22,282 nt of DNA from JAUIAI01 sp963976885 (GTDB lineage: Bacteria; Pseudomonadota; Gammaproteobacteria; Burkholderiales; Burkholderiaceae_E). A model generated the notes under the pieces. It had not been told where the DNA came from. It was given only the letters and a program-made list of their open reading frames with translations, and did no database searches. Below, one piece after another: positions 8,756-15,991 of this stretch. Location: contig CAXBNM010000025.1 in NCBI GenBank assembly GCA_963976885.1, positions 1 through 22,282 on the forward strand. The letters are read 5' to 3'. The position numbers and the translations under genes were made by a program. Position 1 is the first letter of the stretch. Each line of letters begins with the position of its first letter.

Positions 8756-9315
8756 GATTCGAGCATTCTAGTCTAAGCACGCCTTGCTAAGCGACCACTA
8801 TCGGGGATAGAATCTCGGGTTCTCTGAATGGCGAGCCTTGCAGCCAGCCCGCACTTTGTCCAGAGTTGGCATTGGGTTGCCTGATATCGGCCGGTAGTGA
8901 TGGCTGAAAGGAAGGTGGCTGAAAGGAAGGTGATCAAAGCTGTAGTGGTCAGAGTGGTTGGCAAGAGTATGGCCAATATTAGGTCGGAAGAGGCGCTCAG
9001 CAGATAGGTTTGATCAGAAATCCTGGTCAGCGCTGATCGCTGAAGCGGAGCTGAAAAGCAAGGCTGAAACTGGCCGGCCGTCGCTCGCAAGATGAAGTTC
9101 GCAAGCAGTAGTTCGTAGGCAGAACCCCTGTCGTTCAGGCCAGCCAGTCGGTCTGACGGGCACTTGGGCGTAGCCAGACTGCCATGCAAACCCCAGGCAA
9201 GATGGCCGAAAAGGACTGAATAAGCCCTAAGTAGGTTTGACCAGGGTGGGCATGCCAGTTGCGGGGCCGGTCGTAGTCAGGCCAGTCGTTACAAATTAAT
9301 CGAGGTTTCAATCAA
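8756..9315. other. 560-bp divergent intergenic region, no convincing gene
   Basis: This interval separates ispB (-) from rplU (+) and must hold the promoters of both. A 138-codon minus-strand frame (8773-9189) crosses most of it, but its Leu/Thr/Ser-rich translation matches no family I know and has no good ribosome site. The DNA shows short iterations of GCTGAA and of TTCGCAAG-like words, and one perfect 15-bp tandem duplication. A GAGG at 9301-9304 serves the rplU start. I could not identify a clear -35/-10 pair for rplU. Confidence 0.6.
8901..8930. repeat. Perfect 15-bp tandem duplication upstream of rplU
   Basis: TGGCTGAAAGGAAGG occurs at 8901-8915 and again, identical, at 8916-8930. Two more divergent 15-mers (8931-8945 and 8946-8960) share TGxTCAxAG with each other, so the duplication may be the freshest part of an older 15-bp periodic stretch. 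No function is visible. Confidence 0.85.
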
Positions 9316-10041
9316 ATGTACGCGGTCATAAAAACCGGCGGCAAGCAGTACCGAGTTGCCCCCGGCGAAAAATTGAAAGTAGAACAGATACCGTCGGACA
9401 TTGGAGCTGTGATCACGCTGGAGCAAGTTCTGGCGGTAGGTCATGGTGAAAAGTCCCTGGTCGGCGAGCCTCTCGTCGACGGAGCGTCAGTTTCGCTCAC
9501 GGTTCTGAATCAAGGCAAGCACAAGAAGGTGCGCATTTTCAAGATGCGCCGGCGCAAGCACTACCGTAAAAGCCAGGGCCATCGCCAGACCTACACTGAG
9601 CTGTTCGTCAGCAAGATTTCTTCGCCGCTGGGCGCAGAAGAAGCCGACGCCACCGAAGCCATGGCTTATGCTCAGTCCCGTCGTGATCGCCTCGCGATCG
9701 CTCAGGGCGAAGGCACGGCAGCATTGGCAGCCGGTTGGGATGCCGCCCGTGGTCGTCAGCCTGAAGGCGACGAAGCCGGTGCATCAAGCGACGACCTGAC
9801 CAAAGTGGAAGGCATTGGTCCGAAAATCGCCGAGCATCTGGTTGCCGCCGGTTTCAGCACCTTTGCCGCTGTAGCCGCTGCCAGTCAGGAGCAGCTGCAA
9901 AAGGTTCTGGACGACGCGGGCCCGCGTTTTTCAGTGCACAAGCCCGACACCTGGGCTGAGCAAGCCGCTCTGGCTGCCGCTGGTAAGTGGGACGAGCTGA
10001 AGAAGCTGAAAGACGAACTGGACGGCGGTAAGCGCGCCTGA
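9316..10041 (+). CDS. rplU: Ribosomal protein L21 with C-terminal helix-hairpin-helix extension
   Basis: Residues 1-101 are a complete L21 (starts MYAVIKTGGKQYRV; basic 23S rRNA-binding stretch KKVRIFKMRRRKHYRKSQGHRQ split over 70-91). Proteobacterial L21 normally stops near residue 103, but this one runs to 241. Residues 102-158 are an Ala/Glu/Gly-rich linker. Residues 159-241 form a helix-hairpin-helix domain with LTKVEGIGPKIAEHL (161-175), followed by a segment with DTW (211-213), GKWDELKKL (223-231) and ELDGG. I know this module from the L21 tails of Bacteroidota. There is no stop or frameshift between the parts, so it is a genuine fusion in this sequence. The gene heads the rplU-rpmA-obgE-proB cluster. 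The tail may contact rRNA or another nucleic acid; its role is not known to me. Confidence 0.95.
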   Translation: MYAVIKTGGKQYRVAPGEKLKVEQIPSDIGAVITLEQVLAVGHGEKSLVGEPLVDGASVSLTVLNQGKHKKVRIFKMRRRKHYRKSQGHRQTYTELFVSKISSPLGAEEADATEAMAYAQSRRDRLAIAQGEGTAALAAGWDAARGRQPEGDEAGASSDDLTKVEGIGPKIAEHLVAAGFSTFAAVAAASQEQLQKVLDDAGPRFSVHKPDTWAEQAALAAAGKWDELKKLKDELDGGKRA

Positions 10042-10046
10042 TTCCT

Positions 10047-10066
10047 GCCGACCCTTCGGGGTCGGC
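10047..10066 (+). promoter_or_regulatory. UUCG-capped hairpin between rplU and rpmA
   Basis: The arms GCCGACCC (10047-10054) and GGGTCGGC (10059-10066) form a perfect 8-bp stem closed by a C(UUCG)G tetraloop, 5 nt after the rplU stop. No T-run follows, and the rpmA ribosome site (GGAGA, 10076-10080) comes 9 nt later. It is more likely to stabilise the rplU 3' end or set the L21:L27 ratio than to terminate. Confidence 0.6.
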
Positions 10067-10088
10067 CAAGACATCGGAGAACGATCTC

Positions 10089-10346
10089 ATGGCACATAAG
10101 AAAGGCGGCGGCTCTACGCGAAACGGGCGCGATTCCAAGCCCAAGATGCTCGGCGTGAAGGTATACGGTGGGCAAGCCATTTCGGCAGGCGGCATCATCG
10201 TGCGTCAGCGTGGCACCAAGTTTCATCCCGGCGACAATGTCGGTATCGGCAAAGACCACACCCTCTTTGCATTGAAAGACGGGACGGTCAACTTCACGAT
10301 CAAGGGGGCTCTGCGCCGCCAGCTCGTGAACGTCGAGCCGCAGTAA
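10089..10346 (+). CDS. rpmA: Ribosomal protein L27
   Basis: An 85-residue L27 with the conserved start MAHKKGGGSTRNGRDS, which reaches toward the peptidyl transferase centre in the 50S subunit, then KMLGVKVYGGQ and the core GGIIVRQRGTKFHPG. Full length, with no N-terminal cleavable leader of the Firmicutes type. It sits 47 nt after rplU with GGAGA upstream, the near-universal order L21-L27, and is followed by a canonical terminator before obgE. Confidence 0.98.
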   Translation: MAHKKGGGSTRNGRDSKPKMLGVKVYGGQAISAGGIIVRQRGTKFHPGDNVGIGKDHTLFALKDGTVNFTIKGALRRQLVNVEPQ

Positions 10347-10367
10347 CCGCTTCCCCAGGCGGTGACC

Positions 10368-10392
10368 AAAACCCCGCCTGGCGGGGTTTTTT
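10368..10392 (+). terminator. Rho-independent terminator after rpmA
   Basis: The stem CCCCGC (10372-10377) and GCGGGG (10381-10386) with loop CTG is preceded by AAAA and followed by six T (10387-10392). It lies 21 nt past the rpmA stop and only 24 nt before the obgE start, so it should uncouple ribosomal protein expression from obgE-proB, either fully or as an attenuator. Confidence 0.92.
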
Positions 10393-10415
10393 CGTATCAG
10401 AACAGGACAATTCCC

Positions 10416-11528
10416 ATGAAATTCTTCGACGAAGCGCATATCGAGGTGCAGGCCGGTAACGGTGGCAACGGTATCGTTGCGTTCCGCCGTGAGAAGTTCA
10501 TTCCCAAGGGTGGACCCAGCGGCGGTGACGGCGGTCGTGGCGGCAGCATTTATGTGATTGCTGATCGCAACATCAATACCTTGATCGACTACCACTTTGC
10601 CCGCCATCACAAGGCGCGCAACGGCGAGCACGGCCGCGGTTCGGACCAATACGGCGCCGGCGGCGATGATGTGACGCTGCGCATGCCGGTCGGCACCGTC
10701 ATCCAAGATGTGGACAGTGGCGAAATCATCGCCGATCTCACCGAGCATGAGCAGGTGGTGCTGGTCGCCAACGGCGGCAAGGGCGGTCTGGGCAACATCC
10801 ATTTCAAGAGCAGTACCAACCGTGCGCCGCGCGAAAGTACGCCGGGGGTACCGGGGCAGGCTCGTTCGCTGCGTCTGGAATTGCGGGTGCTGGCCGATGT
10901 CGGCTTGCTGGGGCAGCCCAATGCGGGCAAGTCCACCTTCATCAGCGCGGTCAGCAACGCCCGCCCGAAAATTGCCGACTATCCGTTCACCACCTTGCAT
11001 CCCAATCTGGGCGTGGTGCGGGTCGGGGCCGAGCGCAGTTTTGTGGTCGCTGACGTGCCGGGGCTGATCGAGGGGGCCTCGCAAGGCGCCGGGCTGGGGC
11101 ATCAGTTCTTGCGCCATCTGCAGCGCACCGGCCTGTTGTTGCATCTGGTCGATATGGCGCCCATCGATGAATCCGTCGATCCGGCCGAGCAGGCTCGCAT
11201 CATCGTGCACGAGTTGCGCGCCTATGATGAAGCGCTGGCCGCCAAGCCGCGCTGGTTGCTGCTCAACAAGATCGACATGATTCCGGCCGAAGAGCGCGAG
11301 GAGCGGGTCGCTGACTTTCTGGCCCGCTATCGCGGCTCGGGCGAAGATGCGCTGGAAGTGGCCGACGAGCATGTGTTTCGTATTTCGGCGCTGACCCGCG
11401 AGGGCTGCGAGCGGGTTTGTCAGGCGGCCCAGACGGCGCTTGATCTTTCGCGCCGCCGCCCCGAAGACGAGGCGGCCGATGAGCGGTTTACCAATGATGA
11501 GGACGCGGAGCGCGGCGATGAGCCCTGA
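10416..11528 (+). CDS. obgE: Obg-family ribosome-assembly GTPase
   Basis: A 370-residue GTPase acting in late 50S assembly and stress control. The ATG at 10416 (MKFFDEAHIEVQAG) is the family start; AGGA lies upstream. Residues 1-158 are the Gly-rich Obg fold (GNGGNGIVAFRREKFIPKGG, 14-33). The G domain shows G1 GQPNAGKS (166-173), the FTTLHPNLG switch region (191-199), G3 DVPG (213-216) and G4 NKID near 287. The tail after about residue 340 is acidic (EDEAADE, NDEDAE), as in many proteobacterial Obg proteins. It follows the rpmA terminator, and its last codons overlap the proB start by 11 nt, indicating translational coupling. Confidence 0.97.
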   Translation: MKFFDEAHIEVQAGNGGNGIVAFRREKFIPKGGPSGGDGGRGGSIYVIADRNINTLIDYHFARHHKARNGEHGRGSDQYGAGGDDVTLRMPVGTVIQDVDSGEIIADLTEHEQVVLVANGGKGGLGNIHFKSSTNRAPRESTPGVPGQARSLRLELRVLADVGLLGQPNAGKSTFISAVSNARPKIADYPFTTLHPNLGVVRVGAERSFVVADVPGLIEGASQGAGLGHQFLRHLQRTGLLLHLVDMAPIDESVDPAEQARIIVHELRAYDEALAAKPRWLLLNKIDMIPAEEREERVADFLARYRGSGEDALEVADEHVFRISALTREGCERVCQAAQTALDLSRRRPEDEAADERFTNDEDAERGDEP

Positions 11529-12786
11529 TGCTCAGGCACCGAAAGACCTGACCGACGCGCAGGCGGCAGCGGGTGACGCATCAGCAACGGCAGCAACGAC
11601 AGCAGCGGCGGCAACGCCGGTAACCGCAGAGGCGGCCGACGCCGCTGCCATCGATCGTCAGATTGCCGCGCGCCCGTTGCTGGCCACCGCGCGACGAGTC
11701 GTCGTCAAGATTGGCTCGGCTCTGGTTACCAATGAAGGTCGCGGCATGGACCCGGCCGCCATTGCCGCATTGGCCGAACAGATTGCGCACTTGCGACTCG
11801 GCGGTACCGAAGTGGTGCTGGTGTCCTCCGGCGCCATTGCCGAGGGGACGGTTCGACTCGGTCTGAGCGAGCGGCCGCGCGAGGTTCATGAGTTGCAGGC
11901 CGCGGCTGCGGTTGGCCAGATGGGGCTGGCGCAAGTCTATGAAAGCGCGTTTCGCGCCCATGCGCTGCAAACGGCCCAGGTGTTGCTGACTCACGATGAC
12001 TTGTCCGATCGCAAGCGCTACCTGAACGCACGCGCCACGCTGACCGCATTGCTTGGCTTTGGGGTGGTGCCGATCGTCAATGAGAACGACACGGTGGTGA
12101 CCGACGAAATCAAGTTCGGTGACAACGACACGCTCGGTGCGCTCGTGACCAATCTGGTCGAGGCCGATGTGCTGGTCATTCTGACCGATCAGGAAGGCTT
12201 GTACACGGCCGACCCACGCAAGGACGCCCACGCACTGTTGCTGGGCTCGGTCACCGCTGGTGACCCACGGCTGGACGAGATGGCGGGCTCGACGGGCGGG
12301 GCCTGGGGCAAGGGCGGCATGCAGACCAAGGTCTCGGCGGCGCGACGGGCGGCCCGCAGTGGCGCCCACACCATTGTGGCCTCGGGCCGGCAACCATCAT
12401 TGCTGGTGCGCCTGGCCGGTGGTGAACTGATCGGTACGCAATTCATTGCCCGCACCGCGCGTCTGACCGCTCGCAAGCAATGGCTGGCCGGGCATTTGCA
12501 ATTGGCCGGTGCGGTTGTCATCGACGATGGCGCGCAGCGGGCCTTGCTCAAACAAGGCACGAGCCTGCTGCCGATTGGCGTAATCGATGTGCAAGGCGAG
12601 TTTGAACGCGGCGCGGTCGTGGCTTGTCGCAATCAGGCGGGCGAAGAAATCGCTCGTGGCCTGGTTAATTATTCCAGTGCACAGACCCGGCTCATTCTGC
12701 GCACCCCGTCAGGGGATATCGCCGACAAGCTCGGCTTTGTGGAAGAGCCGGAGTTGATCCACCGCAGTAATCTGGTGCTGCGCTGA
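11518..12786 (+). CDS. proB: Glutamate 5-kinase with Ala-rich N-terminal extension
   Basis: Phosphorylates L-glutamate with ATP, the first step of proline synthesis. The amino acid kinase domain begins near residue 58 (ARRVVVKIGSALVTN), has VLVSSGAIAEG and later GGMQTKVSAA, and a C-terminal PUA domain follows from about residue 325 (SLLPIGVIDVQGEFERGAVV). The ATG at 11518 overlaps the obgE stop and has GGAG upstream. This makes the protein 422 residues, about 50 longer than usual, because of an Ala/Thr-rich low-complexity N-terminus (residues 1-55). A later non-ATG start near 11677 (TTG, LLATARR) would give the normal length, so the extension is likely but unproven. The enzyme is normally feedback-inhibited by proline. 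Confidence 0.95.
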   Translation: MSPDAQAPKDLTDAQAAAGDASATAATTAAAATPVTAEAADAAAIDRQIAARPLLATARRVVVKIGSALVTNEGRGMDPAAIAALAEQIAHLRLGGTEVVLVSSGAIAEGTVRLGLSERPREVHELQAAAAVGQMGLAQVYESAFRAHALQTAQVLLTHDDLSDRKRYLNARATLTALLGFGVVPIVNENDTVVTDEIKFGDNDTLGALVTNLVEADVLVILTDQEGLYTADPRKDAHALLLGSVTAGDPRLDEMAGSTGGAWGKGGMQTKVSAARRAARSGAHTIVASGRQPSLLVRLAGGELIGTQFIARTARLTARKQWLAGHLQLAGAVVIDDGAQRALLKQGTSLLPIGVIDVQGEFERGAVVACRNQAGEEIARGLVNYSSAQTRLILRTPSGDIADKLGFVEEPELIHRSNLVLR

Positions 12787-12821
12787 GCGGCAGCACCATG
12801 ACTGCAACGCCAGCCGCTCAG
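12783..12821. terminator. Hairpin that pairs the stop codons of two convergent genes
   Basis: CTGAGCGGC (12783-12791) and GCCGCTCAG (12813-12821) are complementary over 9 bp around a 21-nt loop. The left arm contains the proB stop (12784-12786) and the right arm the stop of the minus-strand acidic protein (12818-12820). No T-run is present, so terminator function is inferred from the 31-nt convergent gap. Confidence 0.4.
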
Positions 12822-13234
12822 GCCAGTTCCAGCTCGAAATCGCGCTCATTGACGAGGTCGTCGCCAGCATCGCTGATCGCATCGTCATCGGTCTGATCGA
12901 ATAACGCCTCCACATCATAGTCGTCCGTGTCACGCTCGAAATCGAGCAAGTCATCGGTGTCGTCATCGGTTTCAAGGCTTGCCGCGCTTGCCGTTGCCGA
13001 CTCGATGGCGTCGTGGGCCGGCGCATCGTCGTCCGTCTGGAAGCGCGCCTTGCGGGCGGCATTGTGCAGGTCGCGGGCGCGGCCCTGGGCGAGGGTGAGC
13101 TTTTGCTGGTTCTCACAGCAAAAGCGCATGCCACTGTCGATCGATTGCGCAAGACGTTCGGCCGCTTGCAGTGCGGGCAGGTTATTGACGAGAAGAAACA
13201 GCCCCGAACTCGTCTCGGTTACAGGCTTTTGCAT
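12818..13234 (-). CDS. Hypothetical protein with long acidic tail
   Basis: I do not recognise this family. The start at 13234 (MQKPVTETSSG) is chosen because GGAG stands 9 nt upstream; an in-frame GTG five codons earlier (13249) is the alternative. The 138-residue protein has an N-terminal helical-looking part (11-66: LFLLVNNLPALQAAERLAQ, then a Cys pair at 39-40 and a basic stretch GRARDLHNAARKAR) and a disordered-looking tail in which 29 of the last 72 residues are Asp or Glu and only two are Arg or Lys. There is no signal peptide or membrane segment. It converges on proB and is not obviously part of an operon. The opposite-strand frames over it look like shadows. Protein-coding status is likely but not certain. 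Confidence 0.6.
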   Translation of the reverse strand: MQKPVTETSSGLFLLVNNLPALQAAERLAQSIDSGMRFCCENQQKLTLAQGRARDLHNAARKARFQTDDDAPAHDAIESATASAASLETDDDTDDLLDFERDTDDYDVEALFDQTDDDAISDAGDDLVNERDFELELA

Positions 13235-13384
13235 CGCATCCGTCTCCACAAAGTCTACAAAGCGTTGGCTTGGTACTGACCTTGATTCTGAGCAGATCTG
13301 ATGCCGGGTCCGTGATTTTTGTCATTGGTTTTAACGCCCTCACCAAAAATGACGTGACCGAGTTCACGCTTGTAGGCAATGTGT

Positions 13385-13406
13385 GGCGCCATTCGTCAAA
13401 TGCGCC
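13385..13406 (-). terminator. Bulged hairpin behind the threonine aldolase gene
   Basis: GGCGC (13385-13389) pairs with GCGCC (13402-13406), extended by ATT/AAT around a one-base bulge, starting 5 nt past the stop at 13411. No T-run follows on the minus strand. Weak support. Confidence 0.3.
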
Positions 13407-13410
13407 GACC

Positions 13411-14472
13411 TCAGACCGAGCGAATCACCTCGCTCATGACTTGCAGCGTAGTGTCGATATCAGCGTCGCTGATATCAAGATGCGTGACGGCGCGCACGGC
13501 ACCGGCGACCGGCCCGACGCGCACGCCGGCGGCCAGACAGCGGGCGGAAAATTCGGTTGCATCCAGCCCGGTGCCATTGACCCGGAAGAACACGATATTG
13601 GTTTGCGGCATGCCGTGTACGAGTTCGACACCGGCCATGGCCTGCAAGCCGGCGGCCAGTCGGGTGGCATTGCGATGATCGTCGGCGAGCCGCTCGATGT
13701 GATGATCGAGCGCATGGAGGCAACCACCGGCGGCAATGCCGGCCTGACGAAGCGCCCCGCCGACCATGGTCTTATAGCGCCGAGCCTGGGCGATGAACTG
13801 GTACGAGCCGGCCAGCACGGCGCCAATCGGCGCGCCCAGCCCTTTGGTGAAATCGATCCAGAGCGAGTCGACACAGGCGGCATAGTCGGCGGCCGGTACT
13901 CCGCTGGCCACCACCGCATTCATGAGCCGGGCGCCGTCCATATGGACAGCCATGCCGCGGTCATGGGCGGCCTGGCCAACTTCGCGCAGGGTTTCAAGAG
14001 GCCAGATCGAACCACCGCCAAAGTTATGCGTCTGCTCGACGCAGACCAGTGTGGCCGGCGGTGCATACGGCGAGGGCAGCGCCGAGCCGGCCGCCACGCT
14101 GGCCTGCAGGCGGGCGGCGTTGAAGACACCCGGCGGCAAAGTGTCGTCGCCGGGGCTGGCGCCGATGGTGTCGGTCATCACGCCGGAAATCATGGCCGCG
14201 CCCCCACCCTCGGCGCGCAACACATGGGCGGCCGCATCGGCCAGCAGCAAGTCGCCCGGTTTGGTGTGGGTCTTGACTGCGATGACATTGCCCATCGTGC
14301 CGCTGGGCAGAAACACGGCCGCTTCCTTGCCGAGCAGTTCGGCTACCCGTTCGCACAAGGCATTGATGCTCGGGTCTTCGTGGCGTTGTTCGTCACCCAC
14401 CGGTGCCTGCGCAATGGCCTCGCGCATCGCCGCTGTGGGTTGGGTTTCGGTATCACTGTTCAATCGAATCAT
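13411..14472 (-). CDS. Low-specificity L-threonine aldolase-like PLP enzyme
   Basis: A 353-residue fold-type I enzyme expected to split L-threonine or L-allo-threonine (and other beta-hydroxy amino acids) into glycine and an aldehyde. The start at 14472 gives MIRLNSDTET, matching the family start; an in-frame GTG at 14508 is possible. Marks: GDEQRHEDPS (26-35), SGTMGN phosphate loop (57-62), His83 that stacks on the cofactor, VHMDGARLMNA with Asp179 and Arg182, and the PLP Lys210 in IDFTKGLGAPIG. It is divergent from the aminotransferase at 14600 across a 127-bp gap, so a shared control region is possible. E. coli LtaE is the best-known relative; I avoid the symbol because stereospecificity is not readable. 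Confidence 0.92.
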   Translation of the reverse strand: MIRLNSDTETQPTAAMREAIAQAPVGDEQRHEDPSINALCERVAELLGKEAAVFLPSGTMGNVIAVKTHTKPGDLLLADAAAHVLRAEGGGAAMISGVMTDTIGASPGDDTLPPGVFNAARLQASVAAGSALPSPYAPPATLVCVEQTHNFGGGSIWPLETLREVGQAAHDRGMAVHMDGARLMNAVVASGVPAADYAACVDSLWIDFTKGLGAPIGAVLAGSYQFIAQARRYKTMVGGALRQAGIAAGGCLHALDHHIERLADDHRNATRLAAGLQAMAGVELVHGMPQTNIVFFRVNGTGLDATEFSARCLAAGVRVGPVAGAVRAVTHLDISDADIDTTLQVMSEVIRSV

Positions 14473-14599
14473 CGCAGGCTCACTGTGCTGGCCGGCCGAC
14501 CATGACACCGCCGGTCATCGGAAAACGAATTGTCTCTGCTCAAGTGGCGCGTGCCGGGCTAGTCTGCTCAACGCCTACTGACAAGAGTCTGGAATTGCA

Positions 14600-15826
14600 A
14601 TGATAGCGACCTCACGCGCCGGCCTGACCTCACGACGGGTCGCACAGATCCAGTCCTCGCCGATTCGCGACCTGCTGGCCCAGGCACGTGCGCCGGGCAT
14701 GATCTCACTGGCCGGCGGCTTGCCGACCGCCGACGGCTTTGATGTTGAGGGGGTCGAGCAGGCAGTAGCCGCGGCGATGCGCGAGCCGCATCACGCCTTG
14801 CAATACGGATTGACCGAGGGCGAGCCCAGGCTGCGCGAGGCCTTGTGCGCGCTGATGGCCAGCCGCGGCATCATCAGTGGTATTGATTCGGTGCTGGTCA
14901 CCAGTGGTTCGCAACAAGGCATTGATCTGGTGGCCCGTTTGCTGCTCGATCCGGACGATATTGTCGTCGTCGAGCGGCCCTCGTACCTGGCCGCGGTGTC
15001 GGTTTTCCGTCTGGTTACCGATAACCTGGAAGGGGTGGGGCGCGATGCCGAAGGCCCTGATATGGCGGCTCTGGATGCGTTGATCGCGGCTGGTCGCCGG
15101 CCGCGCATGATGTATCTGGTGCCCGACTTTGCCAATCCGACCGGGCACACGATGAGTCTGGCCCGGCGCCGCGCCATTTTGCAGTGGGCCGCGCAGCATC
15201 AGGTCATGATTGTCGAAGATGACCCTTACAGCGAGTTGCGCTTTGAGGGCGAGCGCGTGCCCGGATTGTTCTGTCTGGCCCAGGATGAGCCGCTTTGGCA
15301 GCCCTGGGTGATCCACATGTCAACCTTGTCCAAGGTGGTGGCGCCGGGGCTGCGGCTGGGCTGGATGGTGTTGCCGGCGGCGCTGTACCGGCCGGCGGTG
15401 CTGCTCAAGCAAGGGATGGATCTGCATACCGGCACCCTGACCCAGCTGGCCGCCGCGCATTATCTGGAATCGGGTCGGCTGGCCGGTCGGTTGACGCTGC
15501 TGCGGGGTTACTACCGTGAGCGCCGTGATGCGCTGCGCGATGCGCTGCAAACGCAGGCCGGTGACCTGCTGCAGATCAATACGCCAGGTGGCGGCATGTT
15601 TCTGTGGGCCCGGCTTACTGAAGCGGCGGCGGCGGGCAAGGGCGGCGAAGCTCTGAGCGCGACCGACTTGCTGACCCGCGCGCTGGCGCAAGGGGTGGCT
15701 TTCGTGCCGGGGGCTGCCTTTTACGACAGCACGCCCGATCCGCGCGCGTTGCGCTTGTCGTTCTCGGGGCCGCAGGTGAGCGAAATGCCCGAAGCGGTGG
15801 CGCGTCTGGTGCGGGCGCTGCGCTGA
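14600..15826 (+). CDS. PLP aminotransferase, 2-aminoadipate (LysN/MocR-related) type
   Basis: A 408-residue fold-type I aminotransferase related to LysN and to the catalytic half of MocR regulators, but without a DNA-binding domain. Marks: MISLAGGLP (34-42), YG at 69-70, SGSQQG phosphate loop (102-107), NPTG (179-182), VEDDPYSELRF with Asp207/Asp208 and Tyr210, the PLP Lys245 in STLSKVVAPGLRLGW with Arg252, and LRLSFSG near the C-terminus. Enzymes of this group use 2-oxoglutarate with aminoadipate, aromatic or branched amino acids, so the substrate is open. The ATG at 14600 has only GGA upstream. It is divergent from the threonine aldolase gene and convergent with the DUF302 gene. Confidence 0.9.
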   Translation: MIATSRAGLTSRRVAQIQSSPIRDLLAQARAPGMISLAGGLPTADGFDVEGVEQAVAAAMREPHHALQYGLTEGEPRLREALCALMASRGIISGIDSVLVTSGSQQGIDLVARLLLDPDDIVVVERPSYLAAVSVFRLVTDNLEGVGRDAEGPDMAALDALIAAGRRPRMMYLVPDFANPTGHTMSLARRRAILQWAAQHQVMIVEDDPYSELRFEGERVPGLFCLAQDEPLWQPWVIHMSTLSKVVAPGLRLGWMVLPAALYRPAVLLKQGMDLHTGTLTQLAAAHYLESGRLAGRLTLLRGYYRERRDALRDALQTQAGDLLQINTPGGGMFLWARLTEAAAAGKGGEALSATDLLTRALAQGVAFVPGAAFYDSTPDPRALRLSFSGPQVSEMPEAVARLVRALR

Positions 15827-15858
15827 AGCGTTGGTAGCGCGGTAGTGCGCGCGTTGCC

Positions 15859-15935
15859 GTGCGCTTGCCGTACGCTCAGGGTGCGCTGATCGTGGACGGG
15901 ATGAGGGCTGACAGTGCGCTGACTGTGCGCTCGTA
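15859..15935. repeat. Degenerate 11-bp tandem repeat (GTGCGCT core)
   Basis: Seven units fall on an exact 11-bp grid at 15859, 15870, 15881, 15892, 15903, 15914 and 15925. Their first seven bases are GTGCGCT, GTACGCT, GTGCGCT, GTGGACG, GAGGGCT, GTGCGCT and GTGCGCT; another GTGCGC stands off-grid at 15845. The region lies between the convergent ends of the aminotransferase and DUF302 genes and codes for nothing visible. Confidence 0.75.
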
Positions 15936-15958
15936 CTGTGGGTTATTACTGTGCCTTT

Positions 15959-15985
15959 GGCCGGCGCGCCGGCCTGGCGCGCCGG
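15959..15985. terminator. GC-rich inverted repeat between convergent genes
   Basis: CCGGCGCGCC (15961-15970) pairs with GGCGCGCCGG (15976-15985) over 10 bp with loop GGCCT. The first arm is also inside a perfect 16-bp palindrome, 15959-15974. It ends 7 nt before the DUF302 stop codon and lies behind the aminotransferase gene. No T-run on either side; termination is inferred from position. Confidence 0.5.
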
Positions 15986-15991
15986 TGTTGC

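Noticed and set aside
8773..9189. 138-codon minus-strand frame between ispB and rplU
   Set aside because: No ribosome site, Leu/Ser/Thr low-complexity translation, and it fills a region that must contain the promoters of ispB and rplU. Kept only as a possibility within the intergenic entry.
9885..11372. 495-codon open frame on the minus strand
   Set aside because: Antisense to the end of rplU, rpmA and most of obgE. It has no family features.
13270..14505. 411-codon open frame on the plus strand
   Set aside because: Antisense to the threonine aldolase-like gene, which has all catalytic motifs on the other strand.
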